A DNA stretch of 64,000 nt from Diphasiastrum complanatum (taxonomy: Eukaryota; Streptophyta; Lycopodiopsida; Lycopodiales; Lycopodiaceae), in assembly GCA_029204225.1 (NCBI GenBank), contig CM055109.1, positions 26,170,178-26,234,177 of the forward strand, given 5' to 3'. The notes beneath the pieces were generated by a model. That model had not been told where the DNA came from, did no database searches, and saw only the letters and a program-made list of their open reading frames with translations. Each line of letters starts with the position of its first letter. Positions within the stretch are counted from its first letter, which is position 1. A program made the position numbers and the translations under genes. This document shows positions 60,181 to 64,000 of this stretch, one piece after another.

Positions 60181-61262
60181 TTGCCACCATTTCAACTTGG
60201 ATTCATTGAGAATCCATAACTCTACAATAGCCAAGAAGTCCGTTGGCACCATCACCAACAAACCTTAACAAACTATGTACATCACAGAATTGAGGAGAAA
60301 TATTGGTCAATGGAGATCATGATGTAATATCTTGATCGATCGTGAATCGACTGTTGAAATATAAACCTAGTTAAATAAATAAAACATAGCACGTGGTTTT
60401 ATTTGGAGGCCAAAATTTTAAGGCCCAAATAAACTTAGGCAAAAAAAAATTTTAGTACAAACTCGTGGAGGGCCTTCTTGCATGATGATGTCACTTGTCC
60501 ACTTGAGTTTGGTAGACCCCCATGCACATGTGCATGGGGGAGAACAAGTTAATTTTCCACCTAACATAGCATGCATGAATATTTTGACACTTGGCAATTG
60601 CATGCCAGTGATTGTACATACTCAAGTTCTATTTAATAGAGTCTCCATGAGTTGGAGAGTGTGATGAATAGAATCATTTTCCATCTTCATCATTTTTTAT
60701 TGTCTCCTTCATCTGAATACTAGTAGGAGGTCACATTGAGATCTGATTTAATCTTTTACATGTTTCTCCCTCTCCTCTCATCAGATTTTGATGAGAACAA
60801 TTGCATACTGATCCTTGGAGGAGAGCGCTACCATTCCTATGCTGTCTAGCTTCAATCAAATTGTTTCCATGACTAAAATAGCCATCATTCAAATCTGATT
60901 GGGCGCTGGATCTGATTTGTTTGTTCCTTCATTTCTCCACAGTGGATAGTCAAAATTCAATCAAATCAATTACACAATATTTCTATTGCATAGGCTCTAT
61001 CATTCCATATGAATAGAAAAAATCAGAAGTCTATCTGATTTTTCCATTTGCATTTGCAAGTACTAGTCCATGCATGTTGTATGCAGCCTCTAGAATTCTT
61101 CAGATTGCTTGCATGTTTCCACAGTTGATTGCATGTCACTGTATTTGCTTGCATGTTGCTGATTTTGATCTATTTTGAGTTGTAGAAGACCATCAAAGAT
61201 TTCTAGGTTGGTAAACCTTGATTTAATGATTCTTTTTGTCTCCATTTTTCATTTCTTTAACA
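60181..61262. other. Spacer; probable copia LTR at its right end
   Basis: No gene. It contains a perfect palindrome at 60517-60540. Sequence before 61264 is likely the 5' LTR of the next element, because a primer site follows, but its start is not defined. Confidence 0.4.
60517..60540. repeat. 24-bp perfect palindrome
   Basis: Each half is CCCCCATGCACA and its exact complement follows with no spacer. It could form a 12-bp cruciform arm and contains overlapping ATGCA/TGCAT motifs (RY-like). Confidence 0.95.
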
Positions 61263-61263
61263 A

Positions 61264-61276
61264 TGGTATTAGAGCT
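61264..61276 (+). promoter_or_regulatory. Primer-binding site of the plus copia element
   Basis: TGGTATTAGAGCT, the initiator tRNA-Met complement with one mismatch. It is followed directly by the gag ATG at 61277, an unusually short leader. Confidence 0.7.
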
Positions 61277-62065
61277 ATGGCTTCTCCTTCTACTTTTCAG
61301 GCATGGACAACGATCCTAGATGGATCCAACTATCATGCATGGAGATCAAAGACTCGACTGATCCTACAAGCTGAGAAGCTGTGGCCTTATGTTGATAGGA
61401 CTATTCCCAAACCGCATGTACCTGATGTAATAAATACAGCAGCTGATGAAGAAGATTTAAAATATCTTCATGCCTGGTTGCATGCAGATTCGAAAGCTAA
61501 AATAATTATTTTCCAAACCGTTTCAGAAGATATCTTTGTCGATTCTGCTACAGCAAAGGAGATGTGGGATGAACTTGCTCGAAGATTCGAGTCCAAATCA
61601 CAAACTCAAATCTTATATCTATTTGAGCAACTTACTAGTTTAAAGTGGGATAGAATTTCAGATTGTGATACTTTTCTTTTCAAGTTACAATCTTTGTTTA
61701 GTGCTCTACAAAGTGCGGGTAGAATAACTCCCAAGGAGGAGAAACTTACGTACCTGCTGCGAGCACTACCACCCTCCTACATTTACATGCAACCTGTTCT
61801 TACAGGTAAATCCTTTGAAGAGGCCATTCAAAGCCTTCGAGAGGAGTATCTCATGCGGCAAGGAAGTTCACCTTCTCAAGGAGGAGCTAGAGCTTTATAT
61901 GCAAAGAAAGAAAAGGGCAAGTCAAAAAGACACGAAAACCAATTTCAAGCTACTAGCATGCAAGATCCAAACAATATAGATTCCAAAGTGGAATCATCTG
62001 AGCCTAAGTCAAAGAAATCTTTTTGCAACTATTGTAAAAAGCCAAGACATACTCTTGATAAATGA
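61277..62065 (+). pseudogene. Copia gag, long open frame
   Basis: Start M-A-S-P-S-T-F at 61277. A longer frame from 61175 would run through the primer site, so I prefer 61277. It has D-G-S-N-Y-H-A-W-R-S, E-M-W-D-E-L-A-R-R-F, L-L-R-A-L-P-P-S-Y and a basic tail. The knuckle C-N-Y-C-K-K-P-R-H-T-L-D-K is cut by a stop where Cys should be. At 263 codons it is one of the best-kept gag frames in the window. Confidence 0.85.
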
Positions 62066-63165
62066 TGGGCTAATTCTAGAGTAGCTTGTAGACATTGCGA
62101 CAAAACTAGTCATTCATCTTTCAATTGGTATTCTAGGCCTAACAATAGTAAAGCCAATGTTTGTCAAGAGGAACAACTTTCTTCTAACTCAAGCTAAGAG
62201 GAATCCCTCTAGCTGCTGCTTTTGTTTGTGTAGAAGATTGTTTTGATTTTACTGATAATACTTTTGAGTTCTGGAGCTACTGCTCATATCATCTCTAATA
62301 GAGCTATGTTGTCTAGTTATTCTCCTACTTACACTCAAAGATATGTCATTTTAGGAGATGGTAGTCAACATGATGTTTCAAGAATAGGAAGCTTGAGTTT
62401 ACTCACAATTGAAGGTTCTAAAGTTCTTCGAAATGTATTGCATGTACCAACCATGCAAAAGGACTTATTGCCAGTAGCCCGCATGATGGATGTGGGCATC
62501 AAAGTTCTGTTTCTTGACAATGACAATGCTACCATCTATCCCGAGGACACACAAACTTCAGCAGGATATTCAGAAGCTCAAATGTTGCTTGTTGAAGTGG
62601 CTTCACAAGTTAATTGTATGCAGGATGCAATGCAAGAAGAATCTCGTGAGGAGTCATTTGCATCAAATTGTGTGCAAGATTTATGCATGCAACATGGTTC
62701 TCAAGATGAGAAACCTCTAATTATTGTTTTGCAGGAAGACTCTCAAGAAGAGGAGTCTCAATTATGCAAACAAGTAGATCCTCATAAAGAGGATACTGTT
62801 TTTACTTCCATAAAGGAAGAAACCTTCATGACTTGCATGTAGGAAGATCCTCAACGGGAGTTGCACATTGTTATCAGACAAGAGATTTCTCAAGATGAGA
62901 GATCAGATTTTAATGAAGTTGTTTGCCGCCCAAATCAGCCAGTTGCTTTTCTCTATTAGATCTTGTTTATGATTTGCAGCTTGCAGGTGAATTGCAGCAT
63001 GCAAGGGGAGCACAAATCACGTTTCAGATTCCAAATGGTTCAATATGTCTATCAAATTGCCTCGGAGATACAGCTTTGAAGACCTTTGTGCAAGAACCAT
63101 ATATGGCTAAATCTGTTTATGAAGTTATAAGAGACAGAGATCTCCAATGGCTTCAGCTTGGTGCT
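62066..63165 (+). pseudogene. Copia protease followed by an acidic spacer
   Basis: A second knuckle-like C-R-H-C-D-K-T-S-H (62090) leads to the protease with S-S-G-A-T-A-H-I (about 62267, first Asp lost) and L-L-P-V-A-R-M. From about 62550 the frame becomes acidic with Q-E-D-S-Q-E-E-E-like repeats and several Met-Gln-Asp/Glu blocks. This spacer is not usual for copia. After a stop at 62842, a 62923-63165 frame continues with mixed composition. No pre-integrase is seen. Confidence 0.65.
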
Positions 63166-63167
63166 GA

Positions 63168-63862
63168 TCAACCTGTGTCTTCCTTGGAGGAAGAGGACTC
63201 CAAATACTCACCTCCATTGTCAGACCTGATGATTTGTACCTTCTTTGAGGTGTGTCGCTCTGCGAATGCCACAAACTTCTTGAAAGAGTCAAACATTTCA
63301 AATTTTTTCTTCAAGTAATAGATCATTGTCATCTGGCTGTAGTCATCAATGAATGTCAAGAAGTACCTTGATCTTGAGAGCGAATCAACTTTCATCGATG
63401 AGTTGTTGTGCTGTTGGGACCTGCTCATGCTCCTGTCCAGATGTAGCAAGTTGAGCAAAGATTGTCCTTCTCCTCTCGACATGCTGATCCAACTGGTTGC
63501 CATTCCATCACATAAATTGCAACTGATCGTGTAGGTGCATCATCTAAGCGACAGTCCTCACTTCGTACTCCTGTTTAAGTCTTTCCCATGCTTCATGGAT
63601 GCTCTCACAATCTTCAATCTGCATGAATATTTCTTTGTTTATGGACGAAACGATGATTGCCATAGCACGCTCATCTTTTCTGATCCATTCAGCTCTCCTC
63701 GGGTCTCCCTCTAGAGGCTGTTCTTCTGTGAGTTTGGTCACTGACCAGATGCCTTTACCCTTCAAAAGTGTTTTGATTTTGAATTTCCATATTCTGTAGA
63801 TTGCACCATCAAGATTGATTGCTATTCTTGTCTGGATCATTGTAGTCATATTGTGTTGTCTT
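63168..63862 (-). pseudogene. Copia gag-to-integrase fragment
   Basis: Minus strand. Gag starts M-T-T-M-I-Q at about 63849, with N-L-D-G-A-I-Y-R-I-W-K-F-K and I-H-E-A-W-E-R-L-K-Q-E-Y. It then jumps, without protease, to integrase with T-F-I-D-D-Y-S-Q-M-T and R-S-D-N-G-G-E-Y-L (63503-63168). The internal deletion joins gag to the integrase core. It faces the plus elements on both sides. Confidence 0.8.
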
Positions 63863-63867
63863 TCATT

Positions 63868-64000
63868 TGTGGAGGAGTGATATCTTGGCTTTCCAAAATG
63901 CAAGATACTATCTCACTTTCCTCTTGTGAAGCCGAATACAAGGCCTTAACTTCAACAACAAAATAACTCCTTTAGCTAAGAAGACTTTTGGAGGAGCTTC
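63868..64000 (+). pseudogene. Copia RNaseH fragment at the window edge
   Basis: The plus strand reads G-G-V-I-S-W-L-S-K-M-Q-D-T, L-S-S-C-E-A-E-Y-K-A-L-T-S and L-R-R-L-L-E-E-L, a copia RNaseH, with one stop. It continues beyond the window. Confidence 0.8.

Noticed and set aside
3864-60540. Bacterial-type operons, promoters or ribosome binding sites
   Set aside because: All gene structure here is eukaryotic (introns, Pol III tRNA, LTR elements), so such calls would be meaningless.

Overview
This window is nuclear DNA of a land plant with a large, repeat-packed genome. The evidence is a plant-type tRNA-Leu(AAG) gene, a gene of the plant family represented by Arabidopsis At4g08330, GA/CT-rich 5' leaders, Ty1/copia elements primed by initiator tRNA-Met, chromodomain Ty3/gypsy elements, and GT-AG introns of 6-11 kb filled with retroelements. 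A CIB-type EF-hand gene and a non-LTR element with a restriction-like endonuclease point, weakly, to a non-flowering plant (lycophyte, fern or gymnosperm). The species cannot be named from the sequence.

Layout. 1-2.8 kb: no recognised gene, with part of a dispersed repeat. 2.8-15.1 kb (+): a three-exon calcium- and integrin-binding (CIB-like) gene. Its 11-kb first intron holds two permuted copia pieces, a degenerate gypsy element, a purple acid phosphatase exon fragment and another copia remnant. 15.5-19.2 kb (-): an RLE-type non-LTR retrotransposon (zinc finger, RT, CCHC, endonuclease). 19.2-21.8 kb (+): a LINE ORF1-like remnant. 23.6-25.7 kb: copia fragments in both orientations. 29.3-29.7 kb: a foldback repeat. 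30.2-31.3 kb (-): an intact intronless gene that joins BTB and BACK domains to a USP7-like C-terminal tail. 31.8-35.4 kb (+): copia remnants with an in-frame minisatellite. 36.98-37.06 kb (-): tRNA-Leu. 37-42.7 kb: a quiet stretch with small tandem duplications.

42.8-49.4 kb (-): an At4g08330-like zinc-ribbon gene. It is read here as two exons, 20 and 370 coding nt, separated by a 6.2-kb intron that contains a chromovirus-type gypsy element. 50-59.1 kb: copia elements in both orientations sharing one LTR family. 59.1-60.2 kb (-): an unrecognised, broken, formerly spliced protein gene. 61.2-64 kb: copia fragments head to head.

The three host protein genes look functional: reading frames are open and splice phases agree. 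Nearly all other coding sequence is degenerate mobile-element material. The observations most worth checking are the BTB-USP7 tail fusion, the CIB-like gene, the RLE-type non-LTR element, the unrecognised spliced pseudogene at 59-60 kb, and the recurring RNaseH-LTR-primer-site order of the copia pieces.
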